In this document: positions 1 through 7,600 of the stretch, piece by piece | Position numbering within the stretch: the first letter of the stretch is position 1 | Layout of the letters: each line of letters begins with the position of its first letter | Assembly (NCBI GenBank): GCA_021791455.1 | Contig: JAJYWM010000174.1 | Location: 1 to 19,440 of the forward strand | From: a bacterium | Lineage (GTDB): Bacteria > Chloroflexota > Dormibacteria > UBA8260 > Bog-877 | Length of the DNA: 19,440 nucleotides | Direction of reading: 5' to 3' | The notes under the pieces: generated by a model | What the model was told of the DNA's origin: nothing | The model's input: only the letters and a program-made list of their open reading frames with translations | Database searches by the model: none | Made by a program: the position numbers and the translations under genes

Positions 1-771
1 CGCTGGGTCAAAGCCGGCATGACGCAGGGCGCTGTCCGACTGCACCGACAGCATGTAGATGACGAAGGGCTCGCGCTTGGCCCTGTCCAGGGCCAGGCGC
101 CGGCTGCGATCCGACAGGGCCAGCAGGTACCCTCCGATCTCGACAGCCCCCTGGGCTCGGCCGGCGGCCGCGAGCGCCTGGCCGATCCTGTCGACCCCAG
201 CCCGCAGGGCCGCGATGGACTCCGCCGGCCGGGCCAGGAAGCCGTCCGCCCGCCGGCCGGCCAGCTCGTGGAACGCCGGCCTATAGCCCGCGACCCACAG
301 GGGGACGGGGTGCAGGGGTGGGAACATCGGCTCGATGTCTGGAAGTCCTGGGGCCGTCGGGAGACGGTCCCCGCGCCAGAGCGCCGCCATGTCGTCCATC
401 GCCCGCTCCACCTTCTCGATGGCTTGGGCCGGCTGGTAGGGGATTCCAAGCTGCGCCAGCCTCAGGGGAAGGGCCGTTCCCAGCGCCAGCACCATCCGGC
501 CGGGCGCCATCTGGTCCAGGGCGCTCACGGTCATGGCGGTCAGCACCGGGTGGCGCGTGTTGGGGTTGAGAGCTCCAAGGCCGATGCGGATGTCGCCCAC
601 GGTGCTGGCGACCGCGGACGCGTAGGTGACAGCGTCCCGCTCGAAGTAGCTCTCGTGGAACCAGACCGAGTCAAGGCCATTCTCGGCGGCCTGGCGGGCA
701 AATGCCACAGCGGAGGTGACCTGCCCGCGAGCCGCCAGGCCCAGGCCGACCGGCCTCGTCGCCCCCGTCAT
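1..771 (-). CDS. Luciferase-like (LLM class) F420-dependent oxidoreductase, partial
   Basis: The reverse strand is open from an ATG at 771 to the window edge, giving 257 residues of an LLM-family TIM-barrel protein; family members usually have about 300-340 residues, so the C-terminal part lies outside. Recognisable elements are an N-terminal LGLAARG strand, ARQAAENGLDSVWFHES (the family's 'A..AE..G.D.vW..E' helix/strand), GDIRIGLGALNPNTRHPV (typical barrel core with the N-x-RHP turn), and VPLWVAGYRPAFHELAGRRADGFL (the phosphate-binding half of the F420/FMN site). The start is fixed by a near-perfect Shine-Dalgarno, GGAGGTGA, 6 nt upstream. These enzymes transfer hydride to or from coenzyme F420 or flavin in the cytoplasm; the substrate cannot be read from sequence. 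The gene is co-directional with the membrane protein upstream, but a hairpin and about 180 bp separate them, so separate transcription is possible. Confidence 0.88.
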   Translation of the reverse strand, partial: MTGATRPVGLGLAARGQVTSAVAFARQAAENGLDSVWFHESYFERDAVTYASAVASTVGDIRIGLGALNPNTRHPVLTAMTVSALDQMAPGRMVLALGTALPLRLAQLGIPYQPAQAIEKVERAMDDMAALWRGDRLPTAPGLPDIEPMFPPLHPVPLWVAGYRPAFHELAGRRADGFLARPAESIAALRAGVDRIGQALAAAGRAQGAVEIGGYLLALSDRSRRLALDRAKREPFVIYMLSVQSDSALRHAGFDPA

Positions 772-890
772 CTCGCATCACCTCCAGAAATCGTCCGGCA
801 GAGCCCCAATGACTCAGGCCAAGACTAGCCGGTCTCGGCCACCTGGCCCCAATACCCGGGAAACGGCGGGAGGCGGCGCCACCCCGGGAC

Positions 891-924
891 CTCTCCGGCA
901 GACCGGGGCGGGCCTGCCGGAGAG
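891..924 (-). terminator. GC-rich hairpin downstream of the transporter-like gene
   Basis: Perfect 11-bp inverted repeat: arm CTCTCCGGCAG at 891-901 and its complement CTGCCGGAGAG at 914-924, with a 12-nt loop. It sits 32 nt past the stop codon of the minus-strand membrane protein and upstream of the oxidoreductase start. There is no U-tract, which is common for terminators in high-GC bacteria. The position makes termination the likeliest role; a structured leader of the oxidoreductase transcript is the alternative. Confidence 0.6.
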
Positions 925-955
925 CGCATCAGCGCCGGCGGCGTTACCGCGCGCC

Positions 956-1549
956 TCAGAGGGCCAGGTGAAACCCGAGAGCGAAGTTCAAGGTGGCTGC
1001 GTACATGAGGTAGATCAACCACAGGCCGGTCAGGAGGTGGAACAGACCGAGAGCCCGCTCCCCGATCTCCCCTCCGATCTTGAACGTGGCGGCGATGTCC
1101 GATAGGTAGACCAGCAACAGGCCGACGAAGAGTGTGCCCACCGGCCAGTCCCCTGCGTGGTAGAAGACGATCAGGCCGAGGAGGGAGATGAAAGAGAAGG
1201 AGACGGCCATGAAGCCGTTGGGCCTGGGGTCGGCGCCGCGAGCGCGGTTGTAGCCGATGGCGAACCAGTGAACGCCGTAGGCGGTGAACGCGAGAGCCGC
1301 CATGTAGAGCGGCCCGGCGGTGAAGGTGTGGAACAGGGTCAGCCCGGCGAACAGGTAGGTTCCGGTCAGGAACTGCAGGAAGCCGGGCATCCAGATGCCC
1401 CAGACGCCGGTCGCCAGGTTGACCTGAGGGTCCCGCTTGGGAAACCCAAAGAGCTCCTGCGGGCCGTAGATGAGGTATCCCGTCGCCAGGCCGAAGAATC
1501 CCAATGCCAGTGGTGGGAACGCGGAAGCGGGTAGCGAGACGATGGTCAC
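956..1549 (-). CDS. GPR1/FUN34/YaaH-like (SatP-like) membrane protein
   Basis: A 197-residue, strongly hydrophobic protein with about six predicted membrane helices and short polar loops. It resembles the acetate/succinate transporter family (E. coli SatP, about 188 residues) in length, helix count and several local patterns: an N-terminal FPPLALGFFGLATGY in place of the canonical NPAPLGL motif, GFLQFLTGTYLF after helix two, FTAYGVHWFAIGYN (SatP has FTSYGSFW), and a final GLFHLLTGLWLIYLMYAATLN helix. The canonical NPAPLGL motif is not intact, so this is a divergent member and substrate is uncertain. The start is GTG, chosen for the AAAGGTGG Shine-Dalgarno about 7 nt upstream. It is transcribed divergently from the pyr operon, from a promoter flanked by two perfect dyads, suggesting its own repressor. 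Other small six-helix membrane families remain possible. Confidence 0.62.
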   Translation of the reverse strand: MTIVSLPASAFPPLALGFFGLATGYLIYGPQELFGFPKRDPQVNLATGVWGIWMPGFLQFLTGTYLFAGLTLFHTFTAGPLYMAALAFTAYGVHWFAIGYNRARGADPRPNGFMAVSFSFISLLGLIVFYHAGDWPVGTLFVGLLLVYLSDIAATFKIGGEIGERALGLFHLLTGLWLIYLMYAATLNFALGFHLAL

Positions 1550-1570
1550 TCAGCCCACCTTTTGAGAACA

Positions 1571-1592
1571 GTTGCTTGCACCAGCAAGCAAC
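1571..1592. promoter_or_regulatory. Perfect 9-bp-arm dyad at the minus-strand promoter (operator candidate)
   Basis: Arms GTTGCTTGC (1571-1579) and GCAAGCAAC (1584-1592) are exact complements with a 4-nt centre ACCA. On the minus strand the dyad overlaps the last bases of the proposed -10 box (1590-1595) and covers the expected transcription start. That is the classic placement for a TetR- or MarR-type repressor site. A hairpin in the mRNA 5' leader is an alternative reading. Confidence 0.55.
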
Positions 1593-1618
1593 CTAGCGCA
1601 GACCCCCTCACTTGTCAA
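1590..1618 (-). promoter_or_regulatory. Promoter of the transporter-like gene
   Basis: Reading the minus strand, a consensus -35 TTGACA (1618-1613) is followed by a 17-bp spacer and a -10-like TAGGTT (1595-1590). The 17-bp spacing is optimal for housekeeping sigma factors. Transcription would start near 1583, about 34 nt ahead of the GTG start at 1549. Confidence 0.55.
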
Positions 1619-1623
1619 CAAGT
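1610..1623. promoter_or_regulatory. Second dyad over the minus-strand -35 box
   Basis: ACTTGT (1610-1615), a CA centre, and ACAAGT (1618-1623) form a perfect 6-bp-arm palindrome containing the -35 hexamer TTGACA of the minus-strand promoter. It could be a second operator. It could also be partly fortuitous, because TTGACA contributes to the symmetry. Confidence 0.35.
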
Positions 1624-1640
1624 TTGGGCTGGGGGCGGCT

Positions 1641-1674
1641 GCCAGGGGTGAGCGCGGCCGCCCTCACCCCTGGC
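1641..1674. promoter_or_regulatory. Perfect 12-bp-arm palindrome upstream of the pyr -10 box
   Basis: Arm GCCAGGGGTGAG (1641-1652) is exactly complementary to CTCACCCCTGGC (1663-1674), with a 10-nt GC-rich centre that contains GCGGCCGC. It ends 3 bp before the TATACT -10 element of the pyr promoter and so covers the -35 region, where no usable -35 hexamer exists. No gene reads into it on either strand that would need a terminator here. A protein-binding site (activator or repressor) is the favoured interpretation; a cruciform or an unannotated terminator are alternatives. Confidence 0.55.
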
Positions 1675-1677
1675 CCA

Positions 1678-1683
1678 TATACT
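1678..1683 (+). promoter_or_regulatory. -10 element of the pyr operon promoter
   Basis: TATACT matches the TATAAT consensus at 5 of 6 positions and stands out in GC-rich DNA. Transcription would start near 1690, leaving an approximately 100-nt leader that begins just before the PyrR-binding element. The hexamer 17 bp upstream (CGGCCG, inside the palindrome) is not a -35 box, so assistance by a DNA-binding protein is plausible. Confidence 0.5.
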
Positions 1684-1695
1684 GTTGCCGCACAT

Positions 1696-1726
1696 CCTTC
1701 AAGACGGTCCGGCGAGGCCGACAAGG
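1696..1726 (+). promoter_or_regulatory. PyrR-binding RNA element in the pyr leader
   Basis: The transcript here matches the known PyrR binding-loop pattern. A lower stem CCUU (1696-1699) pairs with AAGG (1723-1726). An internal purine-rich bulge follows, then an upper stem CGG/CCG (1705-1707 with 1718-1720). The conserved loop core UCCNGNGAGG is matched exactly at 1708-1717 (TCCGGCGAGG). PyrR, encoded by the second gene of this operon, binds this RNA when UMP is high and lowers expression. No U-tailed terminator follows, so control may act on translation of pyrB, as proposed for mycobacterial PyrR, rather than on transcription attenuation. Confidence 0.8.
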
Positions 1727-1763
1727 AGCGGGGCGTACGTTGCGCCCTGGCTGACTTGCGGTC

Positions 1764-1789
1764 CTGCCCGGTCAAAGGTTGGGAGGCAG
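1764..1789 (+). promoter_or_regulatory. Hairpin that would mask the pyrB ribosome binding site
   Basis: CTGCC (1764-1768) can pair with GGCAG (1785-1789), placing the pyrB Shine-Dalgarno GGGAGG (1781-1786) in the stem and loop of a hairpin that ends directly before the ATG at 1790. A second short hairpin (GGGCG 1731-1735 with CGCCC 1743-1747) lies between it and the PyrR element. Sequestration of the site is inferred from pairing only; the stem is short with a 16-nt loop. Confidence 0.35.
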
Positions 1790-2740
1790 ATGACCGAACC
1801 CGAAGCCGTGAGCAGCGCGCGGCTGAGACACGTCCTCAGCGCCGGGCAATTCTCCCCTGCCGCGATCTCGGATCTCTTCGCCACCGCCGTGGAGATGGAG
1901 ACGAGCATGACAGGGCCCGCCCGCTTCGATCTGATGGGTCAGGTGATGGCGACCCTGTTCTACGAGCCCAGCACTAGGACCAGGCTTAGCTTCGAGAGCG
2001 CCATGCTGCGCCTGGGCGGTCAGGTGATCAGCACCGAGAATGCACGCGACTTCTCCTCCGCGATCAAAGGGGAGACCCTGGAGGACACGGTGCGGATCGT
2101 GAGCGGCTACGCCGACTGCATCGTTCTGCGCCACCCCGAGGAGGGGGCGGCGTCCCGCGCCTCGGCCGTGGCCGACGTGCCCGTGATCAACGCCGGCGAC
2201 GGGAAGGGCGAGCACCCCACCCAGGCCCTTCTGGACCTGTACACCATAGCCCGCGAGATCGGGCGCCTGGACCGCCTCCACGTGGTGCTGGTGGGCGACC
2301 TGGCCAACGGCCGGACCGTGCATTCCCTGGCCCAGCTGCTGGCCTCCTACCCGGGGCAGAGGCTGACCCTGGTGGCGCCGGAGCGGCTGCGCATGGGCCG
2401 AGAGATGGTGGATCGGCTGCGGCACTTGGGAGCCGTCGTGGAGGAGAGGGACGACCTCACCGCAGCCGTCGCGGATGCCGATGTGGTCTACCAGACGCGC
2501 ATCCAGTTGGAGCGGATGGCCGAGCCCCTTCCCCAGGCCGACCAGGATCGGCAGCGCTTCAGGATCGGCCTCGACGTGATGGCCGGGCTGCCCGCAGACG
2601 CCGTCCTCATGCACCCCCTGCCACGGGTGGGAGAGATCGACCCCGCCGTGGACAGCGACCCCCGGGCCGCGTACTTCCGGCAGGCCCGCAACGGCGTGCC
2701 GGTCCGGATGGCGCTGCTCGCAGCGGTCCTTGCCAGATGA
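1790..2740 (+). CDS. pyrB: Aspartate carbamoyltransferase catalytic chain
   Basis: Condenses carbamoyl phosphate with L-aspartate to carbamoyl-aspartate, the committed step of pyrimidine synthesis. The 316-residue protein has the full active-site set: FYEPSTRTRLSFES (carbamoyl-phosphate loop, S61-T62-R63-T64), K93 in AIKGET, LRHP (R114), HPTQALLDL (H142, Q145), VYQTRIQ (R237), and HPLPR (275-279). Length is typical (about 310). ATG 1790 is chosen because GGGAGG lies just upstream, though the 3-nt spacing is short, and because the family's N-terminus aligns here; a longer in-frame extension to 1685 would overlap the PyrR RNA element. No pyrI regulatory chain or inactive DHOase partner gene is visible nearby. 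The stop overlaps the pyrR start (ATGA), so the two are translationally coupled. Confidence 0.96.
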   Translation: MTEPEAVSSARLRHVLSAGQFSPAAISDLFATAVEMETSMTGPARFDLMGQVMATLFYEPSTRTRLSFESAMLRLGGQVISTENARDFSSAIKGETLEDTVRIVSGYADCIVLRHPEEGAASRASAVADVPVINAGDGKGEHPTQALLDLYTIAREIGRLDRLHVVLVGDLANGRTVHSLAQLLASYPGQRLTLVAPERLRMGREMVDRLRHLGAVVEERDDLTAAVADADVVYQTRIQLERMAEPLPQADQDRQRFRIGLDVMAGLPADAVLMHPLPRVGEIDPAVDSDPRAAYFRQARNGVPVRMALLAAVLAR

Positions 2741-3321
2741 CTGAGGAGCAGGGCACGAAGGCCGCGGCAAGGACCGAGTGGGGGGCGCCGGAGGTGCAGA
2801 GGATCCTCTGGCGTCTGGCGCGCGAGCTCCAGGAGGCCCATCCTGGTGGCGGTGAAATCTGCCTCTGCGGGATCGTCACCAGGGGGGTGTACCTGGCCCA
2901 GCGCCTTCGCCAACTCGTCGAAGAGCAGTGCTCGGCCGAATGGACGGCCGTGGCCCTCGACGTCGGCCCGTTCCGCGATGACGGCCGACGGGCCAGTTGG
3001 CAGGGGGTGGCGGAGCTGCCCCTGCCATGGGCCGACCGGTCAGCGGTGGACGGTCGGGACGTCATCCTGATCGACGACGTCCTCTATCACGGCCGCACCG
3101 CCAGGGCGGCCCTGGCCGCCCTGGCGCAGTTGGGACGGCCGCGCTCGGTCGAGCTCCTGGTGATGGTTGACCGCGGCCACCGCGAGCTGCCGCTGCGGGC
3201 CACCTACGTGGGCAAGAACATGCCCACTTCGGCGGAGCAGCGGGTGTCGGTGCATGTGCTCGCCTGTGATGGCGAGGATGCCATCCGGCTGCAGCTGCAA
3301 TCCGAGCGGGAGAGGCTTTGA
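2737..3321 (+). CDS. pyrR: PyrR: pyr operon regulator / uracil phosphoribosyltransferase
   Basis: PyrR is a phosphoribosyltransferase-fold protein that binds pyr leader RNA in a UMP-dependent manner, and in many species also converts uracil plus PRPP to UMP. This 194-residue copy shows the PRPP-binding loop VILIDDVLYHGRTARAA (about 109-124), the CGIVTRGVYLAQRL region, and the C-terminal DRGHRELPLRATYVGKNMPTS signature (about 145-165), which is nearly diagnostic for PyrR. The start ATG overlaps the pyrB stop by 4 nt. Its target RNA element lies 1 kb upstream in the leader of the same operon, giving a closed autoregulatory loop. Position is unusual: pyrR is generally first in the operon (Bacillus, Mycobacterium), while here it follows pyrB. 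Confidence 0.95.
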   Translation: MTEEQGTKAAARTEWGAPEVQRILWRLARELQEAHPGGGEICLCGIVTRGVYLAQRLRQLVEEQCSAEWTAVALDVGPFRDDGRRASWQGVAELPLPWADRSAVDGRDVILIDDVLYHGRTARAALAALAQLGRPRSVELLVMVDRGHRELPLRATYVGKNMPTSAEQRVSVHVLACDGEDAIRLQLQSERERL

Positions 3322-4649
3322 GGGAGATGCTCGTGCGGGGCGTCCGCCTCATCGATCCCTTCCAGCAGCTGGACCTGGATTCATGCGATATCCGGATCGC
3401 CGACGGAAGCGTTCGAGAGGTCGGGAGCGCCCTCACGGCGCCCCCGGGGGCGGCCGTGCTGGAACTGCCCCGGGGGCTGGTTGCGCCCGCGTTCTTGGAC
3501 GTCCACTGCCACCTGCGAGAGCCGGGGCAACCCTGGAAGGAGCGTGTCGCCAACGCCACCGGGGCGGCGGCGGCGGGCGGTTTCGGGGCCATCTGCGCGA
3601 TGGCCAACCTGCAACCGCCGGTCGACACCGTCGCCCAGCTGCGCCAGGTTCTGGCCAAGAACCGCAGCCTGGGCCGGATCCCGGTGCTGCAGTTTGCCGC
3701 CTGCACCCAGGGCCTGAGGGGCCAGGAGGCGACACCGGCGGAGGCGCTGGTGCGGGCCGGCGCCAGCGGGCTCTCCGATGACGGCCGCAACGGCTTCGAC
3801 GCTGCCCGGCTGACCGAGCTCCTGGAGGAAGCCGACCGCCTCAAGGTGGTGCTCGCCATCCACCCTGAGGACGAGAGGGTTCTGGCCATGGCCAACGAGT
3901 GGGCAGGCAGCGACCCGACCGCCTGGACCCTCCGCCCGCCGGAGGCGGAAGAGGAGGCGGTCAGGACGGGGCTGGACGCCGTCAGGCGCTCGGGATCCTG
4001 CGCTCTCCACCTGCAACATCTGACGACGGCGAACTCCGCAGACATGGTGCGCAGGGCCAAGGCGGAGGGGCTTCGGGTGACCGCGGAGGTGACGCCGCAC
4101 CATCTGGCCCTGGACGGCTTCCTGCGCGATCCCGACCAGCCCGACCGCCCCCTGACCTGCAACCCGCCACTTAGGACAGCTGCCGACCGGCGAGCCCTTT
4201 GGGTGGCCCTGCTGGACGGCACCATCGATGCGGTCGCGAGCGACCATGCGCCCCACGAGATTCCATCCGACCGGCTGCAACGACGGCCAGCCGGATTCAG
4301 CGGGGTGCAGTCCGCGGTATCGGTTGTGCTGTCCGTGGCCCAAAGCGCCGGTGCGTTCTCGGAGAGCCTGCCTCGTCTGGTGGCGGCGCTCACATCAGGC
4401 CCTGCGGGCGTCCTGCGCGAGCGGGGAGCGGCCCTGCCCCACAGCGGCATCGCCGAGGGACAACCAGCGCATCTCACCCTGATCGACCTGGACGCGCGCT
4501 GGGCGCCAACCCAGGACAACTGGCTGTCGGTTGGGAGCAACACCCCGTTCTGGCGCGAGGAGCTGCCCGGCCGGGTTCTTGCCACCTTTTCCAGGGGCCG
4601 GGCGGTCTACCTGAGCCCGCTGGTTGCCCAGGAGGTTGGAGATGAGTGA
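3318..4649 (+). CDS. pyrC: Dihydroorotase (class I)
   Basis: Zinc amidohydrolase that cyclises carbamoyl-aspartate to dihydroorotate. Visible metal and catalytic motifs: DVHCHLREPGQ (H63, H65), GLSDDGRN (D154), AIHPED (H182), LHLQHLTT (H231, H234), and ASDHAPHE (D309 with H310). The DVHCHLREPG form is the class I type found in Bacillus-like enzymes and CAD, not the shorter E. coli class. Length of 443 residues is usual. Two starts compete: TTG 3318, which overlaps the pyrR stop (TTGA) and has GGGAG 5 nt upstream, and ATG 3327, which gives the more family-like N-terminus MLVRGVRLIDP but has its purine-rich stretch directly abutting. The end overlaps carAB by 8 nt. Confidence 0.95.
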   Translation: MREMLVRGVRLIDPFQQLDLDSCDIRIADGSVREVGSALTAPPGAAVLELPRGLVAPAFLDVHCHLREPGQPWKERVANATGAAAAGGFGAICAMANLQPPVDTVAQLRQVLAKNRSLGRIPVLQFAACTQGLRGQEATPAEALVRAGASGLSDDGRNGFDAARLTELLEEADRLKVVLAIHPEDERVLAMANEWAGSDPTAWTLRPPEAEEEAVRTGLDAVRRSGSCALHLQHLTTANSADMVRRAKAEGLRVTAEVTPHHLALDGFLRDPDQPDRPLTCNPPLRTAADRRALWVALLDGTIDAVASDHAPHEIPSDRLQRRPAGFSGVQSAVSVVLSVAQSAGAFSESLPRLVAALTSGPAGVLRERGAALPHSGIAEGQPAHLTLIDLDARWAPTQDNWLSVGSNTPFWREELPGRVLATFSRGRAVYLSPLVAQEVGDE

Positions 4650-7600
4650 GCCCAGACGCACCCCCGCAGCCATCGCCCTTGAATCCGGAGCCCACTTCTT
4701 CGGAACCTGGATAGGAGAGGCTGGCCTCGACCAGCCCACAGTCGGCGAGGTCGTGTTCAACACCTGCATGACCGGCTACCAGGAGGTGCTGACCGATCCC
4801 TCCTACGCCGGGCAGTTTCTTACCTTCACCCAACCCCTCATCGGCAACGTGGGGGCTGCCGAGGTGGACATGGAGTCGCATCGGGCCTGGGCCAGGGGCG
4901 TGATCGTCTCCGTCGCCAGCCGAAGCTCGCCCCACTGGCAGGCCGAACTCACCCTGCGCGAGTGGCTGAACCAGCAGAACCTGCCTGGGATCCAGGGCGT
5001 GGACACCAGGGCGCTGACCCGGCACCTGAGGGACCGCGGGAGCCTGCGCGGCGCGCTGGCCCCTCTCAGTGTGGCGAGCGCGGAGGAGCTCGTGGAGGTG
5101 GCGAGGCAGGCGCCATCGGTCTCCGAGCAGGACTTGGTGGCAGAGGTCTCCTGCCGCTCCATCTCCCTGGTCGACTCTCCCCTGCACCCGGCCCTGCGGC
5201 GCACGGCGGCCATGGCGGGCGGGAGTGGGCACCGACCGGGCCAGGGACTCAAGATCGCGGTGATCGACTTCGGGGTGAAGCGGAACACCCTGCGGTCCCT
5301 GGTCAGCCGTGGGTGCGAGGTCTGGCTCCTGCCCCACAACAGCAGCCTCTCCGACCTGGAGAGGCTGCGCCCCGATGGGGTGGTGCTCAGCAACGGGCCC
5401 GGCGACCCGGCGCGGCTCCCGGCGGAGGTCGAGCTGACCAGGGCGGTGTTGGCCCGGTACCCCGTGCTGGCTATCTGCCTCGGGCACCAGCTGGTGGGGC
5501 GGGCCATAGGCGCCACCACGAGCCGACTTCCCTTCGGTCACCATGGCGGCAACCACCCGGTCCGGGAGCTGGACTCGGGCCTGGTGTTCGTGACCCCGCA
5601 GAATCACGAGTTCCAGGTCGACGAGGCCAGCATCCCGCGGGATTGCGGGTGGTTCGTGTCCGAGCGCAACCTCAATGACGGCTCCGTCGAGGGCTTGCGC
5701 CATCCCTCCCTGCCCGTGATCTCCGTCCAGTACCACCCGGAGGGAAGCCCCGGGCCGCAGGACCGGCAGGTCCTGTTCGACCAGTTTTTGGGACTGTGCC
5801 GACGGCCTGCGATGCGGCCAGGTGTCTTGACCGAGCGGCCGCCATCGGGTCCGACCCCGCGCAAGGTCCTGGTCCTGGGGAGCGGTCCCATCGTCATCGG
5901 CCAGGCGGCCGAGTTCGACTACGCCGGCACCCAGGCCTGCCGCTCTCTGCGCGAGGAGGGGGTCGAGGTGGTGCTGGTAAACAGCAATCCGGCGACGATA
6001 ATGACCGACGAGGAGACCGCCGACCGGGTGTACCTTGAGCCCCTCACCGTGGAATCGGTGGAGCGAATCATCGCCCGCGAGCGCCCCGACAGCATCCTGG
6101 CCGGACTCGGCGGCCAGACCGCACTCAACCTGGCGGTGGAGCTGGCGGACAAGGGCGTCCTGGACCGGCACGACGTGCGGATCCTGGGGACGCCCCTGGA
6201 GGCCATCCGCGACGCCGAAGACCGGGACCGGTTCAAGCGCCGGATGGTGGCGCTGGGGGAGCCGGTGCCACCATCCCGGACGGTCAACTCCGTGGCCGAG
6301 GCCACCGCCTTCGCGGAGGAGGTCGGCCTTCCCCTGGTGGTGCGGCCGGCCTTCACCCTGGGGGGCACCGGAGGCGGCATCGCAACCTCTCAAGAGGAGC
6401 TCGAACGGGTGGTCGCGTCCGGGCTCCGGGCCAGCCCGATCACCCAGGTCCTGGTTGAGCAGGCTCTGATGGGGTGGAGGGAGCTGGAATACGAGGTGAT
6501 GCGGGACCGCCAGGGGACCTGCATCTGCGTCTGCAACATGGAGAACCTGGACCCGATGGGGGTACACACCGGCGACTCGATAGTGGTGGCGCCGAGCCAG
6601 ACCCTCACCGACAAGGAACATCAGCAGCTGCGGTCGGCGGCGCTGCGCATCATTTCGGCCCTGGGGATCGAGGGGGGTTGCAACGTTCAGTTTGCCCTGG
6701 CCCCGGACTCCTTCTCCTACTTCGTCATCGAGGTCAACCCCCGAGTCAGCCGCTCCTCGGCCCTGGCTTCCAAGGCCACCGGCTACCCCATCGCTCGGAT
6801 CGCCGCCAAGATCGCCCTCGGACTGCCTCTCAGTGAGATCCCCAATCAGGTGACGGGCAAGACCTGCAGCGCCTTCGAGCCGAGTCTCGACTACTGCGTG
6901 GTCAAGATCCCCCGCTGGCCGTTCGACAAGTTCCCCCATGGGGACAGGCGGCTTGGCACCCAGATGAAATCGACCGGGGAGGCGATGGCCATCGGCCGCA
7001 ACTTCCTGGAAGCGCTGAACAAGGCGCTGCGCTCCCTCGAGCAGGGACACCCGCCGGAGGCGGCTCTGAGACTGGCCCAGGACCGCCTGGAGGTCCCCAC
7101 CGACCTGCGCCTGCCGGCGGTCCTGGAGGCGTTGCGAGCGGGGATGCCAGCCAAGACCGTCTCGGCCAGAACGGGGTACCCGGCGTGGTTCTGCGACCGG
7201 CTGGAGGAGATCTCAGAGCTGGAACGGGAGGTGGCGGCCGCAGGCACAGAGCCGTCGCCCGACCTGCTGCTGAGAGCCAAGCGCGCCGGCATCAGCGATC
7301 GGGACATCGCGACCCTCAGCGGGCTTGGAGGCTGGGAGGAGGTGGCGGAGCTACGCCGCCGCCATGGGCTGCGCTCCGTGTTCAAGTGCGTGGACACCTG
7401 CGCCGCGGAGTTCGACGCTGAGACTCCCTACTTCTACTCCTGCTACGAGGTGGAGAACGAGCAGCGGGCCAAGCCCGGAGCGGCCGTGGTGCTGGGCTCA
7501 GGCCCCATTCGGATCGCCCAGGGAATCGAGTTCGACTACTGCTCAGTGCAAGCCGCCTCCGCGCTGCGACGGCATGGCCTGGAAGCGGTGATGATCAACA

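Noticed and set aside
19..828. 269-codon plus-strand frame at the left edge
   Set aside because: Shadow of the minus-strand luciferase-like gene, which has family motifs and a strong Shine-Dalgarno but runs off the edge.
1772..2770. 332-codon minus-strand frame opposite pyrB
   Set aside because: Out-of-frame reading of a gene with a complete aspartate carbamoyltransferase active site.
3062..4585. 507-codon minus-strand frame opposite pyrR/pyrC
   Set aside because: Ser/Arg/Ala-rich shadow created by GC-biased third positions; the opposite strand encodes intact PyrR and dihydroorotase.
4474..7050. 858-codon open frame on the minus strand opposite pyrC/carAB
   Set aside because: Pro/Gly/His-rich shadow of carAB, with no recognisable domain; the plus strand carries all carbamoyl-phosphate synthase motifs.
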